Shown one piece after another: positions 25,063 to 34,824 of a stretch of DNA of 46,065 nucleotides. Made by a program: the position numbers and the translations under genes. How positions within the stretch are numbered: position 1 is the first letter of the stretch; every line of letters begins with the position of its first letter. The notes beneath the pieces are model-generated. The model was not told where the DNA came from, made no database searches, and worked only from the letters and a program-made list of their open reading frames with translations. Source of the DNA: Desulfatiglans sp. (lineage in GTDB: Bacteria > Desulfobacterota > DSM-4660 > Desulfatiglandales > HGW-15). Where the stretch lies: contig JAAZBV010000141.1 in NCBI GenBank assembly GCA_012513605.1, positions 1-46,065 of the forward strand. The letters run 5' to 3'.

Positions 25063-25091
25063 TTGACACCTTTTCCCTTACACTTTATACT
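25063..25091 (+). promoter_or_regulatory. Near-consensus sigma-70 promoter for the cupin pair
   Basis: TTGACA (25063-25068), a 17-bp spacer and TATACT (25086-25091) match the consensus at 11 of 12 positions. The leader to the first cupin is about 35 nt and contains AAGGAG. This is the best promoter in the window and suggests strong expression. Confidence 0.75.
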
Positions 25092-25134
25092 TCATAGCAA
25101 AAATAAGTTCTTATTTATAAAGGAGAATTTTTGA

Positions 25135-25629
25135 ATGGGAAAGTACGGTAAGTATATCGTCACTGAATTCTATGACAAGTTCCAGCTCCCTGAAGAAAGG
25201 GCCTGGGAAAAAGCAATTATGGGTCGTGGCCCGCTTGAAGATGGCATGAGGCGTATGATGGAACATATGGTCTGGATGGACTCCAACGTAATCCCCGGCG
25301 CCTTTTATGCTGAGGCAGTCTGGTTCTGGCCTCCATCCATGACCGGCCGTGTAATAACCCCGCCAAAGCCGGGTGAGGAAGACAAGCATGGTATTCCGCC
25401 TCATGCACACACCTTTCCTGAGCTGCTTTCATATTACGGGACCGATATGAACAACCCTAAAGACCTTGGTTGCCAGGTGGAGATATGGATAGAGGATGAA
25501 AAATATCTCTTTGACAAATCCTTTGTTGTATATGTCCCGGCAAATATAGTTCACTGCCCCATAAAGATGCATAATATGACCAAGCCCCTTTTCCATTTTA
25601 CCATGGGGCCGGGCGAGAATTACCTATAA
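25135..25629 (+). CDS. Cupin-fold protein, first of a tandem pair
   Basis: A 164-residue protein of unknown function with a cupin-like metal site. GIPPHAHTFPELLSYYG (about residues 85-101) supplies His-x-His and Glu, and VPANIVHCPIKM (about 130-141) supplies the last His. The order H-x-H...E...H fits a mononuclear metal site. The N-terminus is rich in charged and Met residues with no signal peptide. The neighbour downstream is a paralogue in the same operon. Products could be a dioxygenase, isomerase or sensor in anaerobic aromatic or carboxylic-acid metabolism, but nothing in the sequence decides. Confidence 0.7.
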   Translation: MGKYGKYIVTEFYDKFQLPEERAWEKAIMGRGPLEDGMRRMMEHMVWMDSNVIPGAFYAEAVWFWPPSMTGRVITPPKPGEEDKHGIPPHAHTFPELLSYYGTDMNNPKDLGCQVEIWIEDEKYLFDKSFVVYVPANIVHCPIKMHNMTKPLFHFTMGPGENYL

Positions 25630-25687
25630 TACAGGCTGAAGCATTAACTTGAACCAGATAACCTGTTAATAGAAAGTGAGATAAAAC

Positions 25688-26134
25688 ATGGCAGAACGAA
25701 AATATGAAAAGTATTTTATATTTGATGACAAGAAAGACCTTAAGCTCCCATCCTACAGGGTGCCGACAGACCCTAAATATGTAAAGAGGATGACCCATGT
25801 GGATGCGGATACGGTCAAGGGTGCAACCTTTTACAATGAGATGATGTGGATACTCCCGGGGTTTGATAAGAACTACAAGGGCGATAACCCTAATTTCAAG
25901 GAAGAACATTCCCATGATTTTGGCGAACTGATGTGTTTTTATGGTTTGAATTATGAAAACATCATGGACCTTGGCGCAGAGATAGAATTTACAATAGATG
26001 GTGAAACGCATATCATTAAAGAGAGCTTTACAGCCTTTATACCGCCGGGTGTGAAACATGGCCCGCTAACTATCAGGAATGTGACCAGGCCGATAGCACA
26101 TATGATAGCATGCACCACAGGAAGGTATGAATAG
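25688..26134 (+). CDS. Cupin-fold protein, second of a tandem pair
   Basis: A 148-residue paralogue of the preceding gene. KEEHSHDFGELMCFYGLNYE (about residues 76-95) matches PHAHTFPELLSYYG, and PPGVKHGPLTIRNVTRP matches VPANIVHCPIKM. Both keep the H-x-H...E...H metal ligands, so neither looks like a dead copy. It starts 58 bp after its neighbour and is closed by a terminator at 26163-26193. Sequence divergence between the two is high, arguing for an old duplication with split roles, or for a heteromer. Confidence 0.7.
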   Translation: MAERKYEKYFIFDDKKDLKLPSYRVPTDPKYVKRMTHVDADTVKGATFYNEMMWILPGFDKNYKGDNPNFKEEHSHDFGELMCFYGLNYENIMDLGAEIEFTIDGETHIIKESFTAFIPPGVKHGPLTIRNVTRPIAHMIACTTGRYE

Positions 26135-26162
26135 CATAACCTGATTACAGGTAAATGTAGAG

Positions 26163-26193
26163 AGGTTGAGCCAGTTCGGTCTCAACCTTTTTT
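26163..26193 (+). terminator. Rho-independent terminator after the cupins
   Basis: AGGTTGAG (26163-26170) pairs with CTCAACCT (26181-26188) and is followed by a run of T's to 26193. It ends the cupin operon and separates it from the 59-residue gene. Confidence 0.8.
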
Positions 26194-26230
26194 CATTATT
26201 AATAAAAATACCCAGCAAGGAGGAGATAAA

Positions 26231-26410
26231 ATGAAAAATGTTGAGATGAATCTTGAAGGAAATATCCTGACACTAAAGGTGGATATTACAAAGGAGTTCG
26301 GGCCCTCTTCTTCAGGAAAGACCATTATTATTGCCTCAACTGAGGGGAATGTTGCTATACCTGATAAAGATGATGTAAAGATCGGTCTGAACGTATATAA
26401 GAAAAAATAA
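26231..26410 (+). CDS. Conserved-looking 59-residue protein of unknown function
   Basis: An ATG at 26231 preceded by AAGGAGGAGAT at ideal distance opens a 59-codon frame ending in TAA at 26408. The product (MKNVEMNLEGNILTLKVDIT, then EFGPSSSGKTIIIASTEGNV and PDKDDVKIGLNVYKKK) looks like a small beta-rich cytoplasmic protein. It resembles short uncharacterised proteins I recall from Desulfobacterota and Geobacter-type genomes with 'SGKTxxIASTxGNV' and 'KxGLNxY' blocks. The strong ribosome-binding site and codon pattern make it a real gene. It converges with the RNase Z-like gene, 12 bp away. Function unknown. Confidence 0.8.
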   Translation: MKNVEMNLEGNILTLKVDITKEFGPSSSGKTIIIASTEGNVAIPDKDDVKIGLNVYKKK

Positions 26411-26422
26411 CCGGTCGGAGGT

Positions 26423-27433
26423 TTATCTGCCTTGATATGCCGCCATAGCCTCTTTGTAAAGATCTGCTTCCATGTGGCTGTATCTTGGTGAAAAGTGAAA
26501 AAGTGTAAATTTCTTAACCTCTGCCGCCCTTGCTATGCGGCCAGCCTCAGCTGCGGTAAGATGATATTTTTCTTTTGCTGTCTTGTTATCCTGTTCTGAA
26601 AAGGCCGCTTCAATGAACAGGTGATCAGCGCCCCTTGCGAGGTCCATAATCTTTACAATGTTGTCATTGCTCCCGATCACATCGGTAATATAGGTGATCT
26701 TATGGCCCGGGGTTATGGTTGCTATCTTTTCTGCCAGGCTGCCAAGTGTGAACCTTCTCATATCAACTATCTTTCCATGCTCCTCTTTTGGTACAAAAAA
26801 ATCCCCATTTTTTGGACTGCCTGTATATATCTCTTTTTTAAAAGCAGTAAGCCACGGGCCTGTATCAAGACCAAAATTTTTTAGTTTTTCGCTATTAATA
26901 TTTACATGAAAACTTTCCTCTAATGTAAGGCCCAAGCATGGTATCCTGTGGTCAAGCAGTGCCCCCCTTACCTGGAAACCCGGTATTTTATATAGTATCC
27001 CATCAATTATTTCCCATGTCACTGTCTCTCCCGGTCTGAATCCTTCACGGCATAAATATCTTTTAGATATTGCCATGTCTTCATGGACTTCTGTTGCATT
27101 TAAGATAAGGTTATATTCATATTCTTGTACTAGATTCCATACATACCCGTTAAGTTTTCCCTCCACATGTCTGAAAAAACCGGGCGGCCCGAAAAGATGT
27201 AATTCGCTGTCCCTGCCCAGAAAGATTCGCAGAAGTCTGTCAAAGCCAGTGAAATGGTCCATGTGGGTGTGAGAGACAAATACATGGGTTATTTTTAGTA
27301 CATCCCTCGGGGTGAGGGGAATAATCTCACCAAGGTCAAACATAATTGCCCTTTTTTCATATAAAAAGGGGATATAGAGCCCGGGATCAGAAAAGGGGTC
27401 ATTAACAAGTCTGGGGTAAATGGATGGCTTCAT
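26423..27433 (-). CDS. Metallo-beta-lactamase-fold, RNase Z-like hydrolase
   Basis: A 336-residue MBL-fold protein. VFVSHTHMDHFTGFDRLL (about residues 51-68) is the HxHxDH zinc motif. TYITDVIG, LFIEAAFSE and LFHFSPRY (about residues 247-315) supply the later Asp and His ligands in the tRNase Z pattern. The typical RNase Z exosite is not obvious, and the insert between residues 90 and 230 is larger than in classic RnZ. A tRNA 3'-processing role is thus likely but not certain. It is divergent from uvrC, with 110 bp between the starts. Confidence 0.8.
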   Translation of the reverse strand: MKPSIYPRLVNDPFSDPGLYIPFLYEKRAIMFDLGEIIPLTPRDVLKITHVFVSHTHMDHFTGFDRLLRIFLGRDSELHLFGPPGFFRHVEGKLNGYVWNLVQEYEYNLILNATEVHEDMAISKRYLCREGFRPGETVTWEIIDGILYKIPGFQVRGALLDHRIPCLGLTLEESFHVNINSEKLKNFGLDTGPWLTAFKKEIYTGSPKNGDFFVPKEEHGKIVDMRRFTLGSLAEKIATITPGHKITYITDVIGSNDNIVKIMDLARGADHLFIEAAFSEQDNKTAKEKYHLTAAEAGRIARAAEVKKFTLFHFSPRYSHMEADLYKEAMAAYQGR

Positions 27434-27543
27434 GGAAGTTCGCTGTTGTTATTATTTCTGGTCATCATACAAGTTTCTTGTATTATCTATCACCTATCTT
27501 TATATTGTTCAAGAAAAGGATAACAAATATTGCCGGTATATAT

Positions 27544-29379
27544 ATGATCCCATCTGAACAGAACAGGTTTGATTTAAAATCAGGAGCTTTCAAAAAGGAA
27601 TTTCCGAACGACCCGGGTGTCTACATATTCAGGGACAGTGCTGAAAGGGTTATATATGTAGGAAAGGCCAAAAACCTCAAGAACAGGGTATCTTCCTATT
27701 TTAACTCCCCAGCTGATATGACACCAAAGACTGTCATGATGGTATCAAAAGCAAGGTATCTGGAATTCATACTAACCTCCTCCGAAAATGAGGCATTTTT
27801 ACTTGAAAGTTCCCTTATTAAAAAACATATACCCAGGTACAATATTGTTCTGAGGGATGATAAACAGTATCCATACCTGAAGATCCCCACAGATGAACCA
27901 TACCCCAGGCTGGAGTTTGTAAGGAAGCTCAAAAACGACGGGGCAGTTTATTTCGGGCCATATTCTTCATCAGGGGCACTCAGGGATACCACAAGGCTCA
28001 TAAACAGGATTTTCAGACTAAGAAAATGCTCTATGAATTTTATGGCAGCAAGGACAAGGCCCTGCCTCAATTATCAGCTGGGCAGATGCCTTGCACCATG
28101 TACCAGCGATATTTCAAAAGATGAATATGCTGCAATTGTGAAAAATGTCAGGCTTTTCCTTGAGGGGAGGAGTCGGGAACTGATAAAGCAGCTTGAAACC
28201 GATATGAAAAAATATGCAGCAGAAGAAAAATATGAGGATGCAGCAAGGGTAAGGGATCAGATAAAGGCGGTTTCAAAGACTATTGAGACCCAGAATGTCT
28301 CATCAACCAGGGGTGAAGACCAGGATATAATAGGGGTTGCACAGGAAAACGGAGTATCACAGGTAGTCATATTCTTTTCAAGAAAAGGGATTATCACCGG
28401 AAATAGGGATTTCAGGTTTGAAAACCAGGGAGTTTTACCCTCTGAGGTGATCGAGGCATTTCTGAAACAGTATTATACTGAAGACGGTTATGTGCCAAAA
28501 AATATACTTATTTCCCATCCGGTTGATGAATCAGGAGCCATTTCCGAATGGCTTTCCTCCCTGGCAGGTAAAAGAATAACTATACACTGCCCTGTCCGTG
28601 GCAAAAGGATCGGCATGACAAACCTGGCCGTTAAAAATGCGGTAAGTATTCTGAATAGAACGGAAAACAGAAGCCCTGCTGATATCCTTGAGATGGCAAA
28701 AACAGCCTTGAATCTTAAGAAGACACCATACAGGATAGAGGCAATGGATATATCCAATATGCAGGGAAACCAGGCGGTTGGTACGATTGTTGCATTTGTA
28801 GATGCCAGGCCGCATAGAAAGGGGTACAGGAATTTCAGGATCAGAGATGTGAAGGGCATAGATGATTATGAGATGATGTCAGAGATGGTTAAAAGGCGCC
28901 TTTCACATGGTGATCTCCCTGACCTCTTTGTTATTGATGGCGGAAAGGGGCATCTGATGGCAGTTAGCCGTGTTCTGGCAGGGCTGCCGAAAGAGATAGA
29001 ACAGCCTGCACTGGTCGCTGTTGCAAAGGAGAGGGAGCAGGGCGTTACTGGCGACAAGCTCTATCTTTCTGGTAGAAAAAATCCTCTGCGGCTGAACGCT
29101 GATCATCCGGTGCTACTGATGATCATGGGGATAAGGGATGAGGTTCACAGGAGGGCTGTGGGCTTTCATCGAAAACTGAGAAAGAAGGAGACTGTAAAAT
29201 CCGCCCTTGACCGGATACCGGGCATAGGGCCATCAAAGAGGAACCTGCTTTTAAAGCAGTTTGGAAGCCTGGAGGCAATAAAACAGGCAAGCGAAGATGA
29301 ACTTGCAAAGGTGAGAGGAATAACAAAAACAATGGCTGTTAGGATCAAAGAGCTGTTTTTGGCCTCTGAAGAGAGTTGA
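27544..29379 (+). CDS. uvrC: Excinuclease ABC subunit C
   Basis: A 611-residue nuclease that makes both incisions in nucleotide excision repair. The N-terminal GIY-YIG domain reads PGVYIFRDSAERVIYVGKAK (about residues 22-41). The UVR/UvrB-binding motif (YEDAARVRDQI) is near residue 228. The C-terminal RNase H-like nuclease has EAMDISNMQGNQAVGTIVAF and FVIDGGKGHL, and tandem HhH motifs follow (IPGIGPSKRNLLLKQF). I chose ATG 27544 because it gives the normal length; an in-frame start at 27424 would add 40 residues that look untranslated. The ribosome-binding site is weak. Confidence 0.95.
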   Translation: MIPSEQNRFDLKSGAFKKEFPNDPGVYIFRDSAERVIYVGKAKNLKNRVSSYFNSPADMTPKTVMMVSKARYLEFILTSSENEAFLLESSLIKKHIPRYNIVLRDDKQYPYLKIPTDEPYPRLEFVRKLKNDGAVYFGPYSSSGALRDTTRLINRIFRLRKCSMNFMAARTRPCLNYQLGRCLAPCTSDISKDEYAAIVKNVRLFLEGRSRELIKQLETDMKKYAAEEKYEDAARVRDQIKAVSKTIETQNVSSTRGEDQDIIGVAQENGVSQVVIFFSRKGIITGNRDFRFENQGVLPSEVIEAFLKQYYTEDGYVPKNILISHPVDESGAISEWLSSLAGKRITIHCPVRGKRIGMTNLAVKNAVSILNRTENRSPADILEMAKTALNLKKTPYRIEAMDISNMQGNQAVGTIVAFVDARPHRKGYRNFRIRDVKGIDDYEMMSEMVKRRLSHGDLPDLFVIDGGKGHLMAVSRVLAGLPKEIEQPALVAVAKEREQGVTGDKLYLSGRKNPLRLNADHPVLLMIMGIRDEVHRRAVGFHRKLRKKETVKSALDRIPGIGPSKRNLLLKQFGSLEAIKQASEDELAKVRGITKTMAVRIKELFLASEES

Positions 29380-29401
29380 ATCTGATATGAAAATATTAAG
29401 G

Positions 29402-29430
29402 TTGACAATCTTCTGGGCTTTGTGTTAACT
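29402..29430 (+). promoter_or_regulatory. Candidate sigma-70 promoter for the M23 peptidase
   Basis: A perfect TTGACA (29402-29407), a 17-bp spacer and TTAACT (29425-29430), with TG one base before the -10. The leader to the GTG start at 29514 is about 75 nt. Confidence 0.55.
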
Positions 29431-29513
29431 AAGCCCGACTTCTGTTGATAATTAATCAAAAGTTGTATCTTCGCTGACTCAATCAATAAAGTTGTAAAAA
29501 AGGAAAAAGTATT

Positions 29514-30422
29514 GTGGCTTTCAAAAAGGTAACAATAGTAATTCTTCCGGATGGTGTTAATTCCGTCAAACAGATAAAGATTCCGAAGATGTTTATTGGA
29601 TTAGCCGTTATCCTTGTCTTATCGGCCCTCTCATTTATTGGGTGGGCCTCCAATGACTACTGCAGGATAAGGTCTCAGATACCACTCAATGCACAACTGC
29701 TTGAAGAAAACAGGCAACAGAAGGCCCAGCTTGCCTCTCTTGCAAATAAAATAGATAAGATCAATACCAAGATGGTTGAACTCAAAAAGTTTGATAACAA
29801 GCTCAAGATAATGGTGAACATTGAACCAGGTGATGACAGCACCCCATTCCTGGGTGTTGGCGGTTCTGACCCAAGTCTGATGAATGCTGAATATTCTATT
29901 GAAAAGGCACATCAGAAACTTGTTAGGCTGATGCACCAGTCACTGGATAATCTGGATACTGAAATTGCTGTCCAGACACAGGAAAAGACGGAGCTATACA
30001 GTTTTCTTGATAACCGGAAATCCATGTTTTCCTGCACCCCATCCATATGGCCTGCAAAGGGATGGGTAAGTTCAAAGTTTGGTTACCGGGTTTCACCATT
30101 TACAAATGAGAAGGAATTTCACAATGGTCTGGATATCTCGGCAAAAAGCGGTTCGCCCATAATTGCCCCTGCTGATGGCATTGTCACTGGCATTGAAAAG
30201 AGCTATGGTTACGGGAATCTGTTAACTGTAAATCACGGATATGGCCTGAAAACAAGGTATGCCCATCTCTCAAAGATACTGGTCAAAAAAGGACAGGCGG
30301 TAAAACGCGGTGATACCATCGCTAACATGGGTAGCACAGGCCGTTCGACCGGCCCACATCTCCATTATGAGGTGTTCCTTGAGGGGGTACCGGTAGATCC
30401 AACCCGCTATATTCTGAATTGA
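29514..30422 (+). CDS. M23-family murein peptidase (LytM/NlpD type) with membrane anchor
   Basis: A 302-residue protein. A single N-terminal membrane segment (MFIGLAVILVLSALSFIGWA, about residues 26-45) is followed by a coiled-coil-like stretch (about 57-100). The C-terminal M23 domain has FHNGLDISAKSG (zinc ligands H and D, about residue 201) and GPHLHYEVF (HxH, about 282). These are all the zinc ligands, so it should be an active DD-endopeptidase in the periplasm. The start is GTG at 29514, with AAAAGGAAAA before it. The layout resembles MepM-like hydrolases. Confidence 0.9.
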   Translation: MAFKKVTIVILPDGVNSVKQIKIPKMFIGLAVILVLSALSFIGWASNDYCRIRSQIPLNAQLLEENRQQKAQLASLANKIDKINTKMVELKKFDNKLKIMVNIEPGDDSTPFLGVGGSDPSLMNAEYSIEKAHQKLVRLMHQSLDNLDTEIAVQTQEKTELYSFLDNRKSMFSCTPSIWPAKGWVSSKFGYRVSPFTNEKEFHNGLDISAKSGSPIIAPADGIVTGIEKSYGYGNLLTVNHGYGLKTRYAHLSKILVKKGQAVKRGDTIANMGSTGRSTGPHLHYEVFLEGVPVDPTRYILN

Positions 30423-30465
30423 ATTAAGTAAGATTTTTACCCAGGCATTTACTTAATTCTTTCAG
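30421..30465 (+). terminator. Terminator-like inverted repeat after the M23 gene
   Basis: GAATTAAGTAA (30421-30431) is the exact inverse of TTACTTAATTC (30449-30459), followed by TTT. The stem is AT-rich and begins within the stop codon, so its strength is doubtful. It probably separates the peptidase from secA. Confidence 0.45.
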
Positions 30466-30529
30466 TGGGAAAACCTCTAAAAAAGTAGATCTTTATTTGC
30501 CAATTAAATAAAGGCTCCTCCTGTTTTGT

Positions 30530-30559
30530 TTGCATCTGTGTGAATATAGTCCTTATTAT
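30530..30559 (+). promoter_or_regulatory. Candidate promoter for secA
   Basis: TTGCAT (30530-30535) and TATTAT (30554-30559) are separated by 18 bp, in the 263-bp gap upstream of secA. The leader would be about 120 nt. The hexamers are imperfect. Confidence 0.4.
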
Positions 30560-30685
30560 TTTTTTCACAGACCTGGCTATTCAAATTAATAAATATTAAG
30601 ATTTATTGTTTTCATTTATTGTGGTAGTAAAGTAACTTCAGCGAACAGGAAAGGATATTTTTCAAAAAATACTGGTATATAGAAT

Positions 30686-33547
30686 ATGATTGGTGACCTA
30701 ATAAAGAAGATATTTGGCAGTAAAAATGATCGGGAGCTTAAAAGAATACAACCGATCGTGGAGAGCATAAATTCGCATGAACCTTTTTTTAAATCTCTTA
30801 CAGATGAGCAGCTCAGGGAAAAGACCGGCGAATTCAAAGATAGGCTGAAAAATGGAGCAACCCTCGAAGAGATTTTACCTGAGGCATTTGCTGCTGTAAG
30901 GGAGGCATCCGTGAGGGTGCTGAACATGCGTCATTATGATGTACAGCTCATAGGCGGTATTGTTCTCCATGAGGGGTGCATATCCGAGATGAAGACAGGT
31001 GAAGGAAAAACCCTTGCAGCAACCCTGCCTCTATATCTGAATGCCCTTACCGGAAGAGGGGTTCATCTGATAACAGTGAATGATTACCTTGCAAAGCGCG
31101 ACGCTGAATGGATGGGTGGCATATACGGGATGCTGGGCCTTTCTATCGGAGTAATTGTTCACGGGATGACAGATAAGGAGAGAAAAGATGCCTACGCATG
31201 TGACATCACATACGGTACGAACAATGAATTCGGATTTGATTACCTCAGGGATAACATGAAATTTGATATGAATGACCTTGTCCAGCGTGATTATTATTAC
31301 GCTATTGTGGATGAGGTTGACAGTATCCTTATTGATGAGGCGAGGACACCCCTTATCATAAGCGGCCCTGTGGAACATAGTGAAAACAAGATATACATGG
31401 AGGCCAAGCCCCTGGTCATCAGTCTAAAAAGAAAACAGAGCGCTGTGATAAGGACAATGCTGAGTGATGCGAAGGAGAGGCTGAATAAGGGCGATGCGGA
31501 TGAAGAAACCATCCAGATACTTCTGAGGGTAAAGAGGGGTGACCCTAAAAATCCTGGATTTCTTGATCTCCTTGCAAAAAACCATTCCCTTGGTAAGCGC
31601 ATCGATAATGAAGAGAGCGCCATGAGGAGTCAGAAGATACTCCCAGAGCTGGACAAAGAGCTTTACTGCATCATAGACGAGCGTGGCAATTCTGTGGAAT
31701 TAACAGAAAAGGGGATCAAGTACCTTTCTGAAAGCGGGGCAGGGGATTTTTCTCTCCCTGATATAGAGGAAGAAAGTTACAATGTCCGTGAAAATAAAGA
31801 GCTGTCTGACCTGGAGAAGGCGGAAAGGCTCAGGGAGCTTGAAGCGAATTTCATGCGTACATCGGAGCTTCTGCACGCCACCCAGCAGCTTATCAAGGCA
31901 TACTGGCTTTTCGAAAAGGATGTCCAGTATGTGATAAAGGATGATGAGGTGGTCATCGTTGATGAGTTTACAGGCCGTATGATGCCGGGCAGAAGGTGGA
32001 GTGACGGTCTGCACCAGGCGGTTGAGGCCAAGGAGGGCGTAAAGGTTGCAGAAGAAAACCAGACCCTTGCCACGATTACCTTTCAGAATTTTTTCAGGAT
32101 GTATGAAAAGCTGGCAGGTATGACAGGCACAGCTGATACCGAGGCCGGTGAATTTCATAACATCTATAAACTGGGTGTTATGGTTATCCCGACCAATAAG
32201 GGGATGATCCGCAAGGATTTTCCTGATGTCATATACAAGACCGAACGTGAGAAATATAATGCGGTTGTCGAGGAAATCAAAGAGCTATACGAAAAAGGTC
32301 AGCCCGTGCTGGTGGGTACAATCTCCATAGAAAAATCCGAGGTTCTCTCAAAAATGCTTAAAAGAGCGGGCGTACCCCATGAAGTTCTGAATGCCAAGCA
32401 TCACCAGAAAGAGGCGGAAATTATCGCCAAGGCCGGACAGTATAAGACTGTTACCATATCGACCAATATGGCCGGGCGTGGAACAGATATAGTGCTTGGG
32501 GAAGGGGTCAAGGAGCTCGGTGGGCTTCATATCCTAGGAACCGAAAGGCACGAGAGCAGGCGCATTGATAACCAGTTGAGAGGCCGCGCAGGCCGCCAGG
32601 GAGACCCGGGCTCTTCAAGATTCTATCTTTCACTTGAGGATGATCTTTTAAGGATATTCGGCTCTGACAGAATTTCTTCCATCATGGAGCGACTCGGCAT
32701 GGAAGAGGGAGAACCAATAGAAGCAAACCTGATATCAAGGGCCATAGAGAATGCACAGAAAAAGGTTGAGGCCCATAATTTTGATATGAGAAAACATCTC
32801 CTTGAATATGATGATGTGATGAATAAACACAGAGAGATAATCTACTCCCAGAGACGCAACATATTAAAGGGAGAAGGCATTGATGAACTTATTAATGATA
32901 TGATTGAAGGAAAGATAGAAACCTTGGTAGCTGAACATAGCGATCCTAAAGCCTATCCTGAAGACTGGAATATCCAGGGCCTGATAGAGGGCGCTATAAG
33001 GTTTTTTGGTGTGCGGCCAAGGATCAGTGTTGATGATATTGGTAAAGAAGAGTTTGATGCACTCACTCCACAATCCCTTACAGGGCTGATCATGAAACAG
33101 GTTAAGGATGCCCATGAGGCCAGGATGGCAGGCATAAAAATTGACCAGCTCCAGTCAGTCCAGAGGATTATAATGCTCCAGATACTGGATAAAGAGTGGC
33201 TCAGGCATCTCCAGGACATGGATCACCTCAAAGAGGGGATCGGCTTAAGGGGATACGCACAGCAGGATCCTTTAAAGGAGTACAAAAAAGATGCCTTTGA
33301 GCTGTTCCAGGGGCTTGATGCAAGGATAAGCGAAGAGGCGCTAATGACCTTTTCAAGGATACAGCTCATAAAGGAGAGGCCTGAAGAGCTTCCGCGCCAG
33401 AAGAGGAGGGCTATGCAGCTAAGCCATGGTGATGCAGCGGTCAGGACGGAACCGATAAAAAGAGAGAGCCAGAAAATAGGGAGAAATGATCCATGCCCCT
33501 GTGGCAGCGGCAAAAAATACAAAAAGTGCTGCGGGATTAATGAGTAA
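30686..33547 (+). CDS. secA: Preprotein translocase ATPase SecA
   Basis: A 953-residue motor that pushes preproteins through Sec[21 protein letters not shown] (Walker A, about residue 101), [20 protein letters not shown] (about 206) and [15 protein letters not shown] (about 593) are conserved motor motifs. The C-terminus [15 protein letters not shown] is the SecB- and zinc-binding tail. Between about residues 235 and 325 there is an insertion relative to E. coli (with [20 protein letters not shown] and [20 protein letters not shown]). It resembles the one in Bacteroidota SecA as I recall it and explains the greater length. No second SecA gene is in the window. Confidence 0.96.
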   Translation: MIGDLIKKIFGSKNDRELKRIQPIVESINSHEPFFKSLTDEQLREKTGEFKDRLKNGATLEEILPEAFAAVREASVRVLNMRHYDVQLIGGIVLHEGCISEMKTGEGKTLAATLPLYLNALTGRGVHLITVNDYLAKRDAEWMGGIYGMLGLSIGVIVHGMTDKERKDAYACDITYGTNNEFGFDYLRDNMKFDMNDLVQRDYYYAIVDEVDSILIDEARTPLIISGPVEHSENKIYMEAKPLVISLKRKQSAVIRTMLSDAKERLNKGDADEETIQILLRVKRGDPKNPGFLDLLAKNHSLGKRIDNEESAMRSQKILPELDKELYCIIDERGNSVELTEKGIKYLSESGAGDFSLPDIEEESYNVRENKELSDLEKAERLRELEANFMRTSELLHATQQLIKAYWLFEKDVQYVIKDDEVVIVDEFTGRMMPGRRWSDGLHQAVEAKEGVKVAEENQTLATITFQNFFRMYEKLAGMTGTADTEAGEFHNIYKLGVMVIPTNKGMIRKDFPDVIYKTEREKYNAVVEEIKELYEKGQPVLVGTISIEKSEVLSKMLKRAGVPHEVLNAKHHQKEAEIIAKAGQYKTVTISTNMAGRGTDIVLGEGVKELGGLHILGTERHESRRIDNQLRGRAGRQGDPGSSRFYLSLEDDLLRIFGSDRISSIMERLGMEEGEPIEANLISRAIENAQKKVEAHNFDMRKHLLEYDDVMNKHREIIYSQRRNILKGEGIDELINDMIEGKIETLVAEHSDPKAYPEDWNIQGLIEGAIRFFGVRPRISVDDIGKEEFDALTPQSLTGLIMKQVKDAHEARMAGIKIDQLQSVQRIIMLQILDKEWLRHLQDMDHLKEGIGLRGYAQQDPLKEYKKDAFELFQGLDARISEEALMTFSRIQLIKERPEELPRQKRRAMQLSHGDAAVRTEPIKRESQKIGRNDPCPCGSGKKYKKCCGINE

Positions 33548-33604
33548 CTGTAGTAACAGTTGCAAAAGATGCAGGATTAACAAAGTATCCGGGGTTATTT
33601 AGAG

Positions 33605-34792
33605 ATGGAAACCAATACCAGTATAAAAGGGTTTAAGGCTGCTTATACTGCCTGTGGCCTGAAAAAGAACAACGCACATGATATTGCGCTGATATATTCC
33701 GAAGCACCAGCGGCCTCAGCCGCTGTCTTCACAACAAACAGGGTCAAGGCGGCGCCTGTTATCGTTAGCATGGAGAATATAGCAAATGGCAGTGCCAGGG
33801 CGATTATTGTAAATTCAGGGAATGCAAATGCCTGCACCGGGGAAGAGGGGCTCAAGAATGCAAAGGAGACCACATTTTTGGTTGCAGAGCGCCTTGGCAT
33901 ATCACCTGATGAGGTCTTGATAGCTTCAACCGGTGTGATAGGCGCCCAGTTGGACATGAAAAAGATAGAAAAGGCCATACCAGAACTGGTAAAAAACCTT
34001 AACCCTGAGGGGATAAATGGCGTGGTAAAGGCCATTATGACGACAGACTCATTTCCCAAGGTCAGCACATTCAGCGCAAAGGTTAAGGGCGTGGAATACC
34101 ATATTATGGGGTTAGCCAAGGGTGCAGGCATGATAATGCCCAACATGGCAACCATGCTCTGTTTTATCATGACTGACATAAACATCAGCAGACCGCTTTT
34201 AAAAAAGGCACTTGCTCAGGGGGTAAATGATTCTTTTAATAAGATAACCGTTGACGGTGATACCAGCACAAACGATACTGTTTTTGTAATGGCAAACGGG
34301 CTAGCCGGCAATGAAGAGCCTGATGAGGCATCCTTTAACGAGTTTAAAAAGGGGTTGACCCATATAATGTATGACCTTGCAAAGATGATCGTGAAAGATG
34401 GCGAGGGGGCAACCAAGGTGATACACATAAGTGTCAAAGGGGCAGCCTCTCCTCAAGATGCAAAGAATGCTGCAAGTACAATAGCCAATTCAAGCCTTGT
34501 AAAGACTGCATTTTACGGAGAAGATCCTAACTGGGGCAGGATCATGGCCGCACTTGGGAGGTCAGGTATAGAGATGAAGGAAAATATGGTTGATATCCTC
34601 ATTGATGATATAAAAATAGTAAAGGGTGGCCTGGGGCAGGGTGTTGAAAGAGAAAAAGAGGCTGCTGTTATTATGAAAAATCCTGAGATTTTTCTTACTG
34701 TTGAGTTGAATGTGGGGGTGTCTAACGACTGGATAACCACATGCGACCTGACCCATGATTATGTGTCAATAAATGCGGATTATAGATCTTAA
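33605..34792 (+). CDS. argJ: Bifunctional ornithine acetyltransferase / N-acetylglutamate synthase
   Basis: A 395-residue enzyme of the cyclic arginine pathway. It moves acetyl from N-acetylornithine to glutamate. AKGAGMIMPNMATMLCF (about residues 173-189) contains the self-cleavage site before the nucleophilic Thr in M-A-T-M-L. TTDSFPK (about 152), GNANACTG (about 73) and FYGEDPNWGRI (about 303) are conserved. The length is normal and the C-terminus ends in DYRS, close to the usual D-Y-R-T. It is 57 bp downstream of secA. Whether it is bifunctional or transferase-only cannot be told from sequence. Confidence 0.95.
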   Translation: METNTSIKGFKAAYTACGLKKNNAHDIALIYSEAPAASAAVFTTNRVKAAPVIVSMENIANGSARAIIVNSGNANACTGEEGLKNAKETTFLVAERLGISPDEVLIASTGVIGAQLDMKKIEKAIPELVKNLNPEGINGVVKAIMTTDSFPKVSTFSAKVKGVEYHIMGLAKGAGMIMPNMATMLCFIMTDINISRPLLKKALAQGVNDSFNKITVDGDTSTNDTVFVMANGLAGNEEPDEASFNEFKKGLTHIMYDLAKMIVKDGEGATKVIHISVKGAASPQDAKNAASTIANSSLVKTAFYGEDPNWGRIMAALGRSGIEMKENMVDILIDDIKIVKGGLGQGVEREKEAAVIMKNPEIFLTVELNVGVSNDWITTCDLTHDYVSINADYRS

Positions 34793-34824
34793 TTATAAAT
34801 TATTGAATTTTTTCGCTATAAGCG

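Noticed and set aside
25598-26059. 153-codon minus-strand frame opposite the second cupin
   Set aside because: Antisense shadow; the plus-strand gene has metal-site motifs and a promoter.
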